Shown: one piece after another, positions 1 through 7,927 of the stretch
Position numbering within the stretch: position 1 is the stretch's first letter
Layout of the letters: each line of letters starts with the position of its first letter
From: Paracoccaceae bacterium
Lineage (GTDB): Bacteria > Pseudomonadota > Alphaproteobacteria > Rhodobacterales > Rhodobacteraceae
Length of the DNA: 33,320 bases
Direction of reading: 5' to 3'
NCBI GenBank assembly: GCA_025458385.1
Contig: JALOSO010000004.1
Location: 1-33,320, forward strand
The notes under the pieces: model-generated
Told to the model about the DNA's origin: nothing
The model's input: the letters and a program-made list of their open reading frames with translations, nothing else
Databases searched by the model: none
Program-made: the position numbers and the translations under genes

Positions 1-114
1 ATCATCAATCTGGCGATCTGGGTCGCCGCCGACCCCAGCACAGACCGCCATCTGCGCGCCCATAGGATGCTCGATGCCCTGTTTGACGGGATCAGCCGCA
101 ACGGACCAGCGTAG
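1..114 (+). CDS. C-terminal fragment of an unidentified protein (possibly a TetR-type regulator)
   Basis: The window opens inside a reading frame that runs 37 codons to a TAG stop; the 5' end lies outside the window. The visible tail, with the stretch HLRAHRMLDALFDGI, looks like an amphipathic terminal helix and resembles the ends of some TetR/AcrR regulators, but no DNA-binding domain is in view. The resemblance is an impression from the tail alone, so no function is assigned. Confidence 0.4.
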   Translation: MINLAIWVAADPSTDRHLRAHRMLDALFDGISRNGPA

Positions 115-387
115 CCCTGGATGCCCCCGCTCAACACCTGCCCCGGGTGTTCGCGGGTTGCCCGGCCCGACCGGAATGAATTGACGCGCGGATCACACCG
201 GCCCTGCCGTTTTCGCGAAACACGGGGGATTTGCCCTGCCAGCAGCCGATGACGGCCGTTGTGACCGGTTCCGGGACCGGCAATATGGTCGCTGGCACCT
301 GTAACGATGATCCGGGCGACGTGCACATCCACGTCCTGTCGGCAGCCCTGACAGGGCCCCGCCTGCAAGCAGCGCTTGACAGGCAGA
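115..387. other. Intergenic region with short inverted repeats, no supported gene
   Basis: This 273-base gap separates the first fragment from the convergent C26 hydrolase. The track ORFs here have no recognisable product and are shadows. Three dyads are visible: AACACC...GGTGTT near 134-152, GACGTG-N6-CACGTC near 318-335 and CCTGTC-N9-GACAGG near 337-357. None is followed by a clear T-run, so they are at best weak terminator or transcript-end structures for the two converging genes. Confidence 0.4.
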
Positions 388-1158
388 TCACGCAGCCCTG
401 CGCCCCGCCCAGGCGGCAGCCGCTGCGCCAAAGGCTGCGAACAGCGGGCGCGAGACCGGATCCTCGCCCGCGCGCCATTCCGGGTGCCATTGCACCGACA
501 GCGTGAAGCCCGGCGCATCCTTGACATAGATCGCCTCTGGCGTGCCATCGGGGGCGTGCCCGTCAATCACGATCCGCGGTCCGGCAACGGCAATCCCTTG
601 CCCGTGCAACGAATTTGTCATCACCTCGGCCGATCCCATCAGCCGGTGGAACAGCCCGCCAGACACAAACCTGACCGGATGACGCAATGCGAATTTTTCG
701 TCAACCGTGCCATCAGGGGGCATCCGGTGGTTCATCCGCCCCGGCAGATCGCGAATTTCGGGGTGCAGCGTGCCGCCCATGGCCACATTCACCTCTTGAA
801 ACCCGCGGCAGATGCCCAGAAACGGTTGCCCGCGTTCCACACAGGCGCGGATCAGCGGCAGGGTGATCGCGTCACGGCAGCGGTCAAAACACCCATGTGC
901 CGGCGTTTCATCATGACCATATTCGCTGGGGTGCACATTCGGCCGCCCGCCGGTCAGCAAAAAGCCATCGCACAGGTCCAGCAATTCATGCACCGACACA
1001 AAGCGCGGATCGGACGGGATCATCAGCGGCAAACCGCCAGCCACCTGTGCCACGGCCTCGGAGTTTGAGGTGCCGGTGGCATGGACAGGGTAATCGCCAT
1101 TCAGAAGGCTGATGTTGCCGATAATCCCGATCACCGGGCGGCGGGTGACATTTACCAT
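388..1158 (-). CDS. Gamma-glutamyl-gamma-aminobutyrate hydrolase-like peptidase C26
   Basis: A 256-residue cytoplasmic class-I glutamine amidotransferase-fold hydrolase of the PuuD/peptidase C26 family, which cleaves gamma-glutamyl amide bonds, for example gamma-glutamyl-GABA in putrescine breakdown. The nucleophile elbow FLGICRGFQ places Cys at about residue 117, and SVQWHPEW supplies His225 and Glu227, completing the Cys-His-Glu triad. The LLTGG motif near residue 68 is also typical. The track ORF begins at 1287, but its first 43 residues are Arg/Pro-rich and unlike the family; the ATG at 1158 gives MVNVTRRPVIGI, which matches the usual N-terminus and the usual length of about 250. The upstream Shine-Dalgarno is weak. 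It diverges from the DUF305 gene. The family is secure; the exact substrate is inferred. Confidence 0.85.
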   Translation of the reverse strand: MVNVTRRPVIGIIGNISLLNGDYPVHATGTSNSEAVAQVAGGLPLMIPSDPRFVSVHELLDLCDGFLLTGGRPNVHPSEYGHDETPAHGCFDRCRDAITLPLIRACVERGQPFLGICRGFQEVNVAMGGTLHPEIRDLPGRMNHRMPPDGTVDEKFALRHPVRFVSGGLFHRLMGSAEVMTNSLHGQGIAVAGPRIVIDGHAPDGTPEAIYVKDAPGFTLSVQWHPEWRAGEDPVSRPLFAAFGAAAAAWAGRRAA

Positions 1159-1354
1159 GGGGCCGGGCCTGTAACGCTTGCGTGGCGCACCATAGGCGCG
1201 CTTTCGGGCAAGGAAAAGGGGCGCGGGTGAACAGAAGGGCTGCGCCTGCGCGCGCAAACCGGGCAAGGCCCGGCGTGCGGCCTTCACCAGACTGTGCCTT
1301 TCCTTTGGGGGCGTGCTGCGCGACTATTCCGCATCACGCGATCAAAGGAAAGTC

Positions 1355-1732
1355 ATGCGCACCCTGACCCAGACCCTGACCCTGACCATTGCCCTTGCCA
1401 CGGCCCTTGCAGGCCCGCTTGCGGCCGAAACGATCGATCACAGCGCCCATGCGGGCCATGCCAGCGATGCCGCGATGACGGCAGCCACCGAAGCCTTCAT
1501 CGCCGCGAATGACCGAATGCATGCCGGAATGGCCATCACCTATACCGGCAGTGCCGATGTCGACTTTGTGCGCGGCATGATCGCGCATCATCAGGGCGCC
1601 GTCGATGCCGCGCGGATCGTGCTTGACCATGGCAGCGACCCCACGGTGCGCAGCTTTGCCGAAGGGGTGATTGCCGCGCAAGAGGCCGAGATTGCCTGGA
1701 TGCAGGCCTGGCTGGCTGAAAACGCCCCCTGA
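1355..1732 (+). CDS. DUF305 family exported protein
   Basis: A 125-residue protein with a signal peptide: a short basic start (MRTLTQ), a hydrophobic Leu/Ala core and a likely cleavage after LAAE near residue 22. The mature part carries the DUF305 signature: DVDFVRGMIAHHQGAVDAAR followed by a helix ending in QEAEIAWMQAWL. In this ferritin-like helical family the paired His residues of the IAHHQGA motif and the Met/His-rich N-terminus (HSAHAGH, RMHAGMA) suggest metal, perhaps copper, binding in the periplasm; that role is inference. The ATG at 1355 is chosen over the longer track start at 1313 because AAAGGAAA lies just upstream and the signal peptide then begins properly. Confidence 0.85.
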   Translation: MRTLTQTLTLTIALATALAGPLAAETIDHSAHAGHASDAAMTAATEAFIAANDRMHAGMAITYTGSADVDFVRGMIAHHQGAVDAARIVLDHGSDPTVRSFAEGVIAAQEAEIAWMQAWLAENAP

Positions 1733-1798
1733 CCCCCTATCGCCCGGGTCGGCCGCATGGTTTGATACAGGCAGCGGCAAGAACAGGCGCAAGATATT

Positions 1799-2764
1799 AT
1801 GCATATTCTGATCCTTGGGGCCGCAGGCATGTTGGGCCGCAAATTGGCCCAGGCCATTGCGGCAGGCGGTCTGCCTTGCGCAGCACTGACACTGGCCGAT
1901 CAGGTGCCACCAGTGCCCCCCGCCCCGGCAACCGGCCAATGTGTGATCACCTGCCTGACCACCGATCTGGCCCAGCCCGCAGTGCTGGCGTCGCTGGTGG
2001 CGGGGCGGCCCGATGTGATCTTTCATCTGGCCGCGATTGTCAGCGCCGAGGCTGAGGCCGATCTTGACCGCGGCTATGCCATCAACCTTGATGCAACGCG
2101 CAGCCTGCTGCAGGCGGTATCCGCCCTGCCCGATTATTGCCCGAAGGTCATTTTCGCCTCGTCCATCGCGGTCTTCGGCACGCCCCTGCCCGACATCATT
2201 CCCGACCACCACCACCTGACCCCACGGTCCAGCTATGGCACGCAAAAGGCGATGGCCGAACTATTGCTGGCCGATTACACGCGGCGGGGGTTTGTGCAGG
2301 GTATCGCCTTGCGTCTGCCGACCATATGCATCCGGCCCGGCGCGCCGAACCGCGCGGCCTCGGGCTTTTTCTCGGGCATCCTGCGGGAACCGCTGGCCGG
2401 ACAACCGGCCCGGCTGCCGGTGCGTGACAGCCTGCGCCATTGGTTCGCCAGCCCGCGCGCGGCAACCGGGTTCTTTGTTCGGGCAGCCCGGCTTGACCAC
2501 GCCGCGCTGCAAGGGCAGATCGCATTGAACATGCCGGGACTCTCGGCCACTGTGGCGGACCAGATTGCCGCATTGGCGCGCTTTGCCGGGACAAAGGCCA
2601 CAGGATTGATCCACCATGCGCCCGACCCGGCAATTGCCGCGATTGTCGAGACATGGCCACAGGCGTTTTCCGCAACGCAGGCCCTGGACCTGGGCTTTGT
2701 GGCCGACAGCAGCTTTGATGCCATCATTGCGGCCTATGTGGCCGATGATATGCCGCAGGGGTAA
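1799..2764 (+). CDS. denD: D-erythronate dehydrogenase-like NAD-dependent epimerase/dehydratase
   Basis: A 321-residue extended short-chain dehydrogenase/reductase. The N-terminal Rossmann fold shows GAAGMLGRKL at residues 7-16, the FHLAA strand near residue 75, and the catalytic set Ser121/122 in FASSIAVFG with Tyr146 and Lys150 in SSYGTQK. The stretch LRLPTICIRPGAPNRAASGF and the WFASPRAATGFF region match the DenD group, which oxidises D-erythronate to 2-oxo-tetronate in four-carbon acid sugar catabolism. The gene stands alone: none of the usual partner genes (kinase, aldolase, isomerase) is adjacent, so the assignment rests on sequence resemblance. It converges on the aminotransferase gene, with 26 bp between stops. 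Confidence 0.75.
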   Translation: MHILILGAAGMLGRKLAQAIAAGGLPCAALTLADQVPPVPPAPATGQCVITCLTTDLAQPAVLASLVAGRPDVIFHLAAIVSAEAEADLDRGYAINLDATRSLLQAVSALPDYCPKVIFASSIAVFGTPLPDIIPDHHHLTPRSSYGTQKAMAELLLADYTRRGFVQGIALRLPTICIRPGAPNRAASGFFSGILREPLAGQPARLPVRDSLRHWFASPRAATGFFVRAARLDHAALQGQIALNMPGLSATVADQIAALARFAGTKATGLIHHAPDPAIAAIVETWPQAFSATQALDLGFVADSSFDAIIAAYVADDMPQG

Positions 2765-2790
2765 CCCTGCCCTGCGCGGTGCCGGGTCGG

Positions 2791-3990
2791 TCAGCCGCCA
2801 TCCGCCCCGGCAATCGCGGCCGCTGCGGCCGCGACGCCCGGCCCATGCGCAATGCCAAGCGCCGTCATCCCGGCCTCGATCACCGCCAGTGCCCCCAAGG
2901 TCATATGCGCGTTCACATGCCCCATATGCCCGATCCGCAACCAGCCGTCACTGTGCGGGTCTTCCGGGCTGGCCATGCCAAGGCCGATGCCCAGCGTCAC
3001 CCCCGCCTCGCGTTCCGTCCAGGCCCGCAGGCGCGATGCATCCGGTGCGCCCATCCGCACCGATGTCACCGACCACCCCCGCGCCGCCGGGTCTGCCACA
3101 TTCAAAGCGATGGCGGCATTGCCCCGCCCCCAGCCCATGACCGCAGCCCAGACCGCCTGCGCCAGCCGGTGATGCCGGTTCCAGACGGCGGGAATGCCCT
3201 CTTCGGCAATCATGTCAAGCGCAGCGCGCAGCCCGTACAGATGATGCGTCGGGGCCGTTCCGCACCAGACCTGCCAGAATTCATCCGCCGCCGCGCGCGG
3301 CCCCCAATTCCAGTAAGGCGTGCGCAGATCGGCCTTCACAGCCTTGGCCTTGTCGTTGAACCAGACAAATCCCATGCCCGGCGGTGTCATCAGGCCCTTC
3401 TGGCTTGCGGCCACCGTGACATCCACACCCCAGGCATCCATCCGGTATTCATCGCAACCCATGGTGGCGATGCAGTCAACCGCCAGCAGCGCCGGATGGC
3501 CCGTTGCATCCATGACCGCCCGCAAGGCCGCAATATCGGTCTTTACCGTTGACGAGGTATCGACATGCGTGGCCAGCACCGCCTTGATCTGGTGGCCCGT
3601 GTCAGCCTGCAGCGCTGCGGCCACGCGCGCCATGTCCGGGGCAGCCGCGCGCCCGAAATCCAGCAGGTCAACGGTGATCCCCATGGCGCGCGCGTGGTTG
3701 GCCCAGCCATGGCCAAAGCTGCCCACAGCCAGGACCAGCGCCCTGTCACCGCGGTTGAACATATTGGCATTGGCCGCCTCCCACACGCCATGGCCATTGG
3801 CGATATAGGCTGCGACATGCCCCGTCGTGCCGGCAAGCGCGCGCAGGTCGGGCCAAAGCCCGCTCACCAGATCATGCAGTTCACCGGCATAAATGTTCGG
3901 GCTGGCCCGGTGCATGGCACGCAGCACCCGGTCCGGCATCACCGAAGGCCCCGGAATCGCAAGGTAAGGCTGGCCGTTCGACAAGGACAT
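2791..3990 (-). CDS. Serine-glyoxylate-type PLP-dependent aminotransferase
   Basis: A 399-residue class-V aminotransferase. The N-terminus PYLAIPGPSVMPDRVL is the usual start of the serine-glyoxylate/alanine-glyoxylate group. The PLP site is visible: Asp172 in LLAVDCIATMGCDEYRMD and Lys198 in VAASQKGLMTPPGMG, with the YNWG-like YWNWGP and CGTAPTHHLYGL segments that follow in the family. The reaction is transfer of an amino group from serine or alanine to glyoxylate, making hydroxypyruvate or pyruvate and glycine. The track ORF starts 13 residues upstream; the ATG at 3990 is preferred because GGAG lies 7 bases before it. The last 30 residues are Ala-rich and variable. Substrate preference cannot be read from the sequence. 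Confidence 0.85.
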   Translation of the reverse strand: MSLSNGQPYLAIPGPSVMPDRVLRAMHRASPNIYAGELHDLVSGLWPDLRALAGTTGHVAAYIANGHGVWEAANANMFNRGDRALVLAVGSFGHGWANHARAMGITVDLLDFGRAAAPDMARVAAALQADTGHQIKAVLATHVDTSSTVKTDIAALRAVMDATGHPALLAVDCIATMGCDEYRMDAWGVDVTVAASQKGLMTPPGMGFVWFNDKAKAVKADLRTPYWNWGPRAAADEFWQVWCGTAPTHHLYGLRAALDMIAEEGIPAVWNRHHRLAQAVWAAVMGWGRGNAAIALNVADPAARGWSVTSVRMGAPDASRLRAWTEREAGVTLGIGLGMASPEDPHSDGWLRIGHMGHVNAHMTLGALAVIEAGMTALGIAHGPGVAAAAAAIAGADGG

Positions 3991-4116
3991 CTGCACACTC
4001 CACCCGGTTGCCTGCTGGCTGGCTAGCATCCCGTCGCGGCACCCGCAACCTTGCAGCCGCCCAAGATTTCGGGCTATCTCGGGCGCGTGTGATACACCCT
4101 GGCCAAAGGCTGCCCC

Positions 4117-5916
4117 TTGCCTGACCCTGCCACTGCCCCAAACCCCCAGCCATCAGGCCCTGCCCGCCCATCAAAGCGGACCTATGCATCGCGCGCCATG
4201 TTTGCCCGGCTGTGGCGCAGCTATCTGGCGGCGCACAAGGGGCGCATGGCGCTGGCCTTTCTGTTCATGGTGATCGAAGGTGCCACCCTTGGCTTTCTGT
4301 CATGGCAACTGGAACCCCTGTTCGATGACGTCTTTACCGAAGGCGCCGACGGGGCCTTGCTCAGCGTCGGGCTGGTGATCCTGGCGCTTTTCCTGATCCG
4401 CGCCTTGGCCATGATCATCGGCCGTGGCCTGATGGCCGCGATTTCTGCCCGCGTTGCGGCCGCCATGCAGACCGATCTGCTGCGCCATATCCTGCGGCTG
4501 GATGGTGCGTTCTTTCAGGATCACGCACCCGGCCAGCTGATCGAACGCGTGCAGGGCGATACCATTGCCGTGCAGGGCGTCTGGTCAACGCTGCTGATGG
4601 GAATTGGCCGCGATCTGGTGGCGCTGATCGGGCTGGTCGCCGTGGCCCTATCGATCGACTGGCGCTGGACATTGGCCACGCTTGTCGGCGCGCCATTGCT
4701 GATCTTGCCGACAGCGGTCGTGCAGCGCTACATCCGGCGCAAGACCGACCAGTTGCGTGATCAGGCCGGGTTGCGGGCCACGCGACTGGACGAGATTTTT
4801 CACGGCATTCAGGCGATCAAGCTGAACCGGATGGAAGACTACCAGACAGGCCGTTTTGCCCGCATCGTGGCACGGATCGTGCGGTTCGATGTGCGCATGA
4901 CCTTGGGCCGCGCCATGATGCCCGCCATGATCGACATCGTGACCGGCATCGGCTTTTTTGCGGTGCTGATGCTGGGCGGGCACGAGGTGGCGCGCGGCGA
5001 ACGCACGGTCGGCGAATTCATGGCCTTTTTCACGGCCATGGCGTTGACGTTTCAGCCCATCCGCAGGCTGGGCGACCTGTCGGGCCTGTGGCAGGTGGCT
5101 GCCGCCAGCCTCGAGCGGGTCTATCGCCTGCTGGACACCCGCCCGCTGACACAGCGCTTGGCCTTGCCCACCGGGCAGCGGTTCAGTGCGCCGACAATCA
5201 CACTGACAGATGTGACTTTTGCCTATGGCGAAACGCAAGTGTTGCGCGGTTTGACATTTACCGCCCCGGCAGGCGGGGTGACGGCCCTAGTCGGGGCATC
5301 GGGGGCAGGCAAGACCACTGTATTTCATCTGCTGACCGGCCTGATCGAACCCGATGCTGGCCAGATCCTGATCGCAGGACAGGACAGCGCGACCCTTTCC
5401 CTTGCCGATCTGCGCGGCAATTTTGCGGCCGTGTCACAGGATGCCGCGCTGTTTGATGAAACGCTGCGCGAAAACATCCTGCTGGGCCGCGACGCCCCCC
5501 CAGACGAGACATTGGCCCAGGCACTGGCGGCGGCCCATGTGGCTGATTTCGTGGCTGGCCTTCCTGCTGGCCTGGATACACCGGCTGGCCCACGGGGATC
5601 AGCCTTGTCGGGCGGGCAACGCCAGCGCATTGCCATTGCCCGCGCGCTGATCGCCGATGCACCGATCCTGCTGCTGGACGAGGCGACAAGCGCGCTGGAT
5701 GCGCAGTCCGAGGCGCTGGTTTCGCAGGCCCTGGCGCGGCTGTCGCAAGGGCGCACGACGCTGGTCATCGCGCATCGGCTGTCGACGGTGCGGAATGCGG
5801 ACAAGATCGTGGTCATGGATCAGGGCCGTGTGGCAGAAGAGGGCCGACATGACGACCTGCTTGCCAAGGGCGGCCTCTATGCCGGCCTCTACAAGCTGCA
5901 ATTCAAGGGGGAATGA
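4117..5916 (+). CDS. MsbA-like ABC exporter half-transporter (TMD-NBD fusion)
   Basis: A 599-residue fusion of an N-terminal type-IV exporter membrane domain (about residues 45-330, roughly six hydrophobic segments) to an ATPase domain. The ATPase has Walker A GASGAGKTT (about 393-401), a Q-loop at AAVSQD, signature LSGGQRQ (about 497), Walker B ILLLDEATSALD and the H-loop IAHRLST. Such proteins work as homodimers that flip lipids, lipid A precursors or drugs across the inner membrane. The substrate here is unknown, since the MsbA resemblance is shared by many subfamilies. The start is a TTG with AAAGG seven bases upstream; an ATG at 4198 is the alternative and would remove 27 Pro-rich residues. 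The stop overlaps the next gene's ATG (ATGA), so the two genes are co-translated. Confidence 0.85.
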   Translation: MPDPATAPNPQPSGPARPSKRTYASRAMFARLWRSYLAAHKGRMALAFLFMVIEGATLGFLSWQLEPLFDDVFTEGADGALLSVGLVILALFLIRALAMIIGRGLMAAISARVAAAMQTDLLRHILRLDGAFFQDHAPGQLIERVQGDTIAVQGVWSTLLMGIGRDLVALIGLVAVALSIDWRWTLATLVGAPLLILPTAVVQRYIRRKTDQLRDQAGLRATRLDEIFHGIQAIKLNRMEDYQTGRFARIVARIVRFDVRMTLGRAMMPAMIDIVTGIGFFAVLMLGGHEVARGERTVGEFMAFFTAMALTFQPIRRLGDLSGLWQVAAASLERVYRLLDTRPLTQRLALPTGQRFSAPTITLTDVTFAYGETQVLRGLTFTAPAGGVTALVGASGAGKTTVFHLLTGLIEPDAGQILIAGQDSATLSLADLRGNFAAVSQDAALFDETLRENILLGRDAPPDETLAQALAAAHVADFVAGLPAGLDTPAGPRGSALSGGQRQRIAIARALIADAPILLLDEATSALDAQSEALVSQALARLSQGRTTLVIAHRLSTVRNADKIVVMDQGRVAEEGRHDDLLAKGGLYAGLYKLQFKGE

Positions 5917-6668
5917 TGGCAGAGGCCGCTTTGAACCGTGTCATCTGGCAGGTCACAGGCAAGGATGCCTTGCCGTTTCTGCAGGGCCTTGTGTCAAACG
6001 ACGTGCTGCCCTTGGCCAAAGGGCCGGGCATCGTCTGGGCCGCACTGCTGTCGCCGCAGGGCAAATATCTGGCGGATTTCTTTGTGGTCAACACGGGTAA
6101 TGCATTGCTGATCGACATCGCCGATCAGCTTGCCCCCGCCACGCTTCGCCGCCTGACCATGTACCGCCTGCGGGCCGATGTGCAGATCGTGCCAACAGAT
6201 ATGCCGGTGGCGCGCGGGCTGAGTGTGGCCCCGCCGGGCGCCCTGCCCGACCCGCGCCACGCGGCCCTTGGCTGGCGCGCCTATGGCATGGCGGGCGGTG
6301 CCCCGACCATAGATTGGGATGCCATCCGCGTGGCGCATCTGATCCCAGAGGCGGGGCGCGAATTGATCGTGGATGACAGCTACCTGCTGGAAATGGGCTT
6401 TGAACGCCTGCATGGCGTCGATTTCCGCAAGGGCTGTTATGTGGGGCAGGAAGTCACCGCGCGGATGAAGCACAAGACCGAGTTGCGCAAGGGGTTGGTG
6501 CAGGTGCGGTTGACCGGCACGGCGACTGAAGGCACCGAGATTACCAAGAATGGCAAAGCCCTTGGGACTTTGCACACGATCGCAGGTGATATGGGCTTGG
6601 CCTATCTGCGGTTCGACCGCGCGGATGGCCCGATGCAGGCCGGATCAGCAGAGGTTGCCTTGGCGTGA
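5913..6668 (+). CDS. ygfZ: YgfZ/GcvT-domain folate-binding protein (Fe-S cluster maintenance)
   Basis: A 251-residue protein with the YgfZ hallmark KGCYVGQEVTARMKHK; the key Cys is at about residue 175. These GcvT-like proteins bind tetrahydrofolate and support maturation or repair of certain Fe-S enzymes in the cytoplasm. The N-terminal RVIWQVTGKDALPFLQGLVS is typical, and length is within the family range. Two adjacent ATG codons (5913 and 5916) can serve as start, preceded by AAGGGGG; the first overlaps the ABC transporter stop. The gene ends in front of a paired palindrome and converges on efp. Linkage to the ABC exporter looks like operon convenience; no functional link is evident. Confidence 0.88.
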   Translation: MMAEAALNRVIWQVTGKDALPFLQGLVSNDVLPLAKGPGIVWAALLSPQGKYLADFFVVNTGNALLIDIADQLAPATLRRLTMYRLRADVQIVPTDMPVARGLSVAPPGALPDPRHAALGWRAYGMAGGAPTIDWDAIRVAHLIPEAGRELIVDDSYLLEMGFERLHGVDFRKGCYVGQEVTARMKHKTELRKGLVQVRLTGTATEGTEITKNGKALGTLHTIAGDMGLAYLRFDRADGPMQAGSAEVALA

Positions 6669-6672
6669 GCCA

Positions 6673-6713
6673 CGATTTTTCGACGAAAAATCTGAATTTT
6701 CGTCGAAAATTCG
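6673..6713. repeat. Twin AT-rich palindromes between convergent ygfZ and efp
   Basis: Two consecutive near-identical palindromes fill the 51-base gap between the ygfZ stop and the efp stop. The left one is ATTTTTCGACGAAAAAT and the right one is GAATTTTCGTCGAAAATTC. Each is a perfect inverted repeat around one central base. Because their centres are reverse complements, the whole 41 bases also form one imperfect palindrome. A T-rich arm follows each stem on either strand, so a two-way transcription terminator is the simplest reading. The style resembles the crtC-tspO palindrome in this same window. Confidence 0.75.
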
Positions 6714-6719
6714 TGTGTC

Positions 6720-7283
6720 TTATGCCCGTTCGGAATATTCCAGCAATTCCGTGTGCACGATGATCAGTTCATCCGCATTGATGAACGGCGGCACCATGAT
6801 GCGCACGCCATTGTCCAGCACAGCCGGCTTGTAGGATTTGCTGGCCGTCTGGCCGTTCTGCACGGGTTCCGTCTCCACGATCCGGCAGGTCACCTTCTGC
6901 GGGATGGCCACGCTCAGCGCCTCATCGCCGTAATACTGCACCGTCGCCATCATGCCGTCCTGCAGGAAAGGCCGCCGGTCACCCAAAAGGTCGGCATCCA
7001 GTTCCGTTTGCTCGAACGTCTCACCATCCATGAACACAAGGCGCCCGTCTGTTTCATACAGGAACTGCTGGTCCTTGTTCTCCAGCTCCACCCGCTCCAC
7101 CTTGTCTTCTGACCGGAAGCGTTCGTTCAGCTTGCGCCCGTCGCGCAGGTTTTTCAGCTCCACCTGCGCAAAGGCCCCGCCCTTGCCCGGTTTGACATGG
7201 TTCACCTTGACCGCCGCCCACAGGCCCGCGTCATGTTCCAGCACAAAACCCGGCTTGATTTCGTTTCCGTTGATCTTCGGCAT
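6720..7283 (-). CDS. efp: Elongation factor P
   Basis: A 187-residue translation factor that binds between the P and E sites and rescues ribosomes stalled at polyproline. Length matches the family exactly. The N-terminal KOW-like domain carries [17 protein letters not shown] with Lys34 at the tip, the position that is beta-lysylated by EpmA in Lys34-type EF-Ps. The two OB domains follow, ending in the conserved [20 protein letters not shown] segment and a short LLEYSERA tail. The track ORF starts 43 residues too early; the ATG at 7283 gives [13 protein letters not shown] good promoter lies about 45-70 bases upstream. Whether EpmA is encoded elsewhere cannot be seen here. Confidence 0.95.
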   Translation of the reverse strand: MPKINGNEIKPGFVLEHDAGLWAAVKVNHVKPGKGGAFAQVELKNLRDGRKLNERFRSEDKVERVELENKDQQFLYETDGRLVFMDGETFEQTELDADLLGDRRPFLQDGMMATVQYYGDEALSVAIPQKVTCRIVETEPVQNGQTASKSYKPAVLDNGVRIMVPPFINADELIIVHTELLEYSERA

Positions 7284-7326
7284 TGTGGCAAAACCTTGAC
7301 GAGATGTTGAAAGGATCAAGGCGCAC

Positions 7327-7355
7327 CCTATATCTGGGCAGTTGTCCGCTGGCAA
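7327..7355 (-). promoter_or_regulatory. Predicted sigma-70 promoter of efp
   Basis: Reading leftward, TTGCCA (minus strand, 7355-7350) is separated by exactly 17 bases from TATAGG (7332-7327). This is four of six matches to TTGACA and a good match to TATAAT, and it lies 44 bases before the efp ATG. Prediction from sequence only. Confidence 0.55.
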
Positions 7356-7498
7356 GACGACTAGATACGGTAGGGTTTGCGCGTAGTTATGTAAAAACTG
7401 CATGACAGCCATGAAAAAACAGTTGCCCCGAATCAGGCTTTAGTCGCTAGGTTCGCGGCATATCGGAAAAGACAAGAGACGAAGGGTGGGGCGACGGC

Positions 7499-7822
7499 AT
7501 GGCCGATTTCGTGGATAGCACAGCGTTCAACTATGAACAGGGACAGCGCGCACGCAAGTTGTTTGCCGCCGTTGTGCTGGCAGCGCTGGATGATGCAATT
7601 GCAGATGACAAGAAGTACGGCAATGGCCCCGACCAGATCGCCCGCTGGGCCCGGTCACGCGATGGGCGCGAAGTCCTGTCTTGCGCTGGGATCGACCCGA
7701 ATGAACGGGTGGTCAAAGGTCTGATGGAATTCGTTTCCAAAGGCGTGCGGACCTCGGTGGCGCTGTCGCGCGAAGAAAGCGAACGCCGTCATGCCCTCGA
7801 GATGGAAGCCGAAGCCGCCTGA
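7499..7822 (+). CDS. Small conserved Rhodobacterales protein (DUF6280-like)
   Basis: A 107-residue soluble, charged, helical protein without signal peptide or membrane segment. The core LFAAVVLAALDDAIADDKKYGNG is followed by ARSRDGREVLSCAGIDPNERVV and a C-terminal SREESERR helix. I recognise this as the short conserved protein labelled DUF6280 in Rhodobacterales; no biochemical role is known to me. The ATG has GAAGGG upstream, slightly far away. It is divergent from efp across a 215-base promoter region and is closed by a clear intrinsic terminator, so it is probably a single-gene unit. Confidence 0.75.
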   Translation: MADFVDSTAFNYEQGQRARKLFAAVVLAALDDAIADDKKYGNGPDQIARWARSRDGREVLSCAGIDPNERVVKGLMEFVSKGVRTSVALSREESERRHALEMEAEAA

Positions 7823-7853
7823 TCACGGATCAGGTCAGTCGGCCAAACACACG

Positions 7854-7885
7854 AACGCGCCCACACCGGGCGCGTTTTCTTTTTG
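7854..7885 (+). terminator. Intrinsic terminator after the DUF6280-like gene
   Basis: A nine-pair stem AACGCGCCC / GGGCGCGTT with the five-base loop ACACC is followed by a T-rich tract (TTTTCTTTTT). The T-run is on the plus strand, so it terminates the small gene just upstream. The opposite strand lacks a T-run, so it does not obviously terminate the converging PopZ-like gene. Confidence 0.85.
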
Positions 7886-7927
7886 GGCCTGTCGGTTGCA
7901 ACCAGCTGATGCGCCTATCCGCCGTCT

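Noticed and set aside
131-506. Track ORFs 131-490 (minus) and 231-506 (plus)
   Set aside because: Low-complexity Arg/Pro/Gly-rich products with no family features, overlapping each other and the C26 gene; typical GC-rich shadows.
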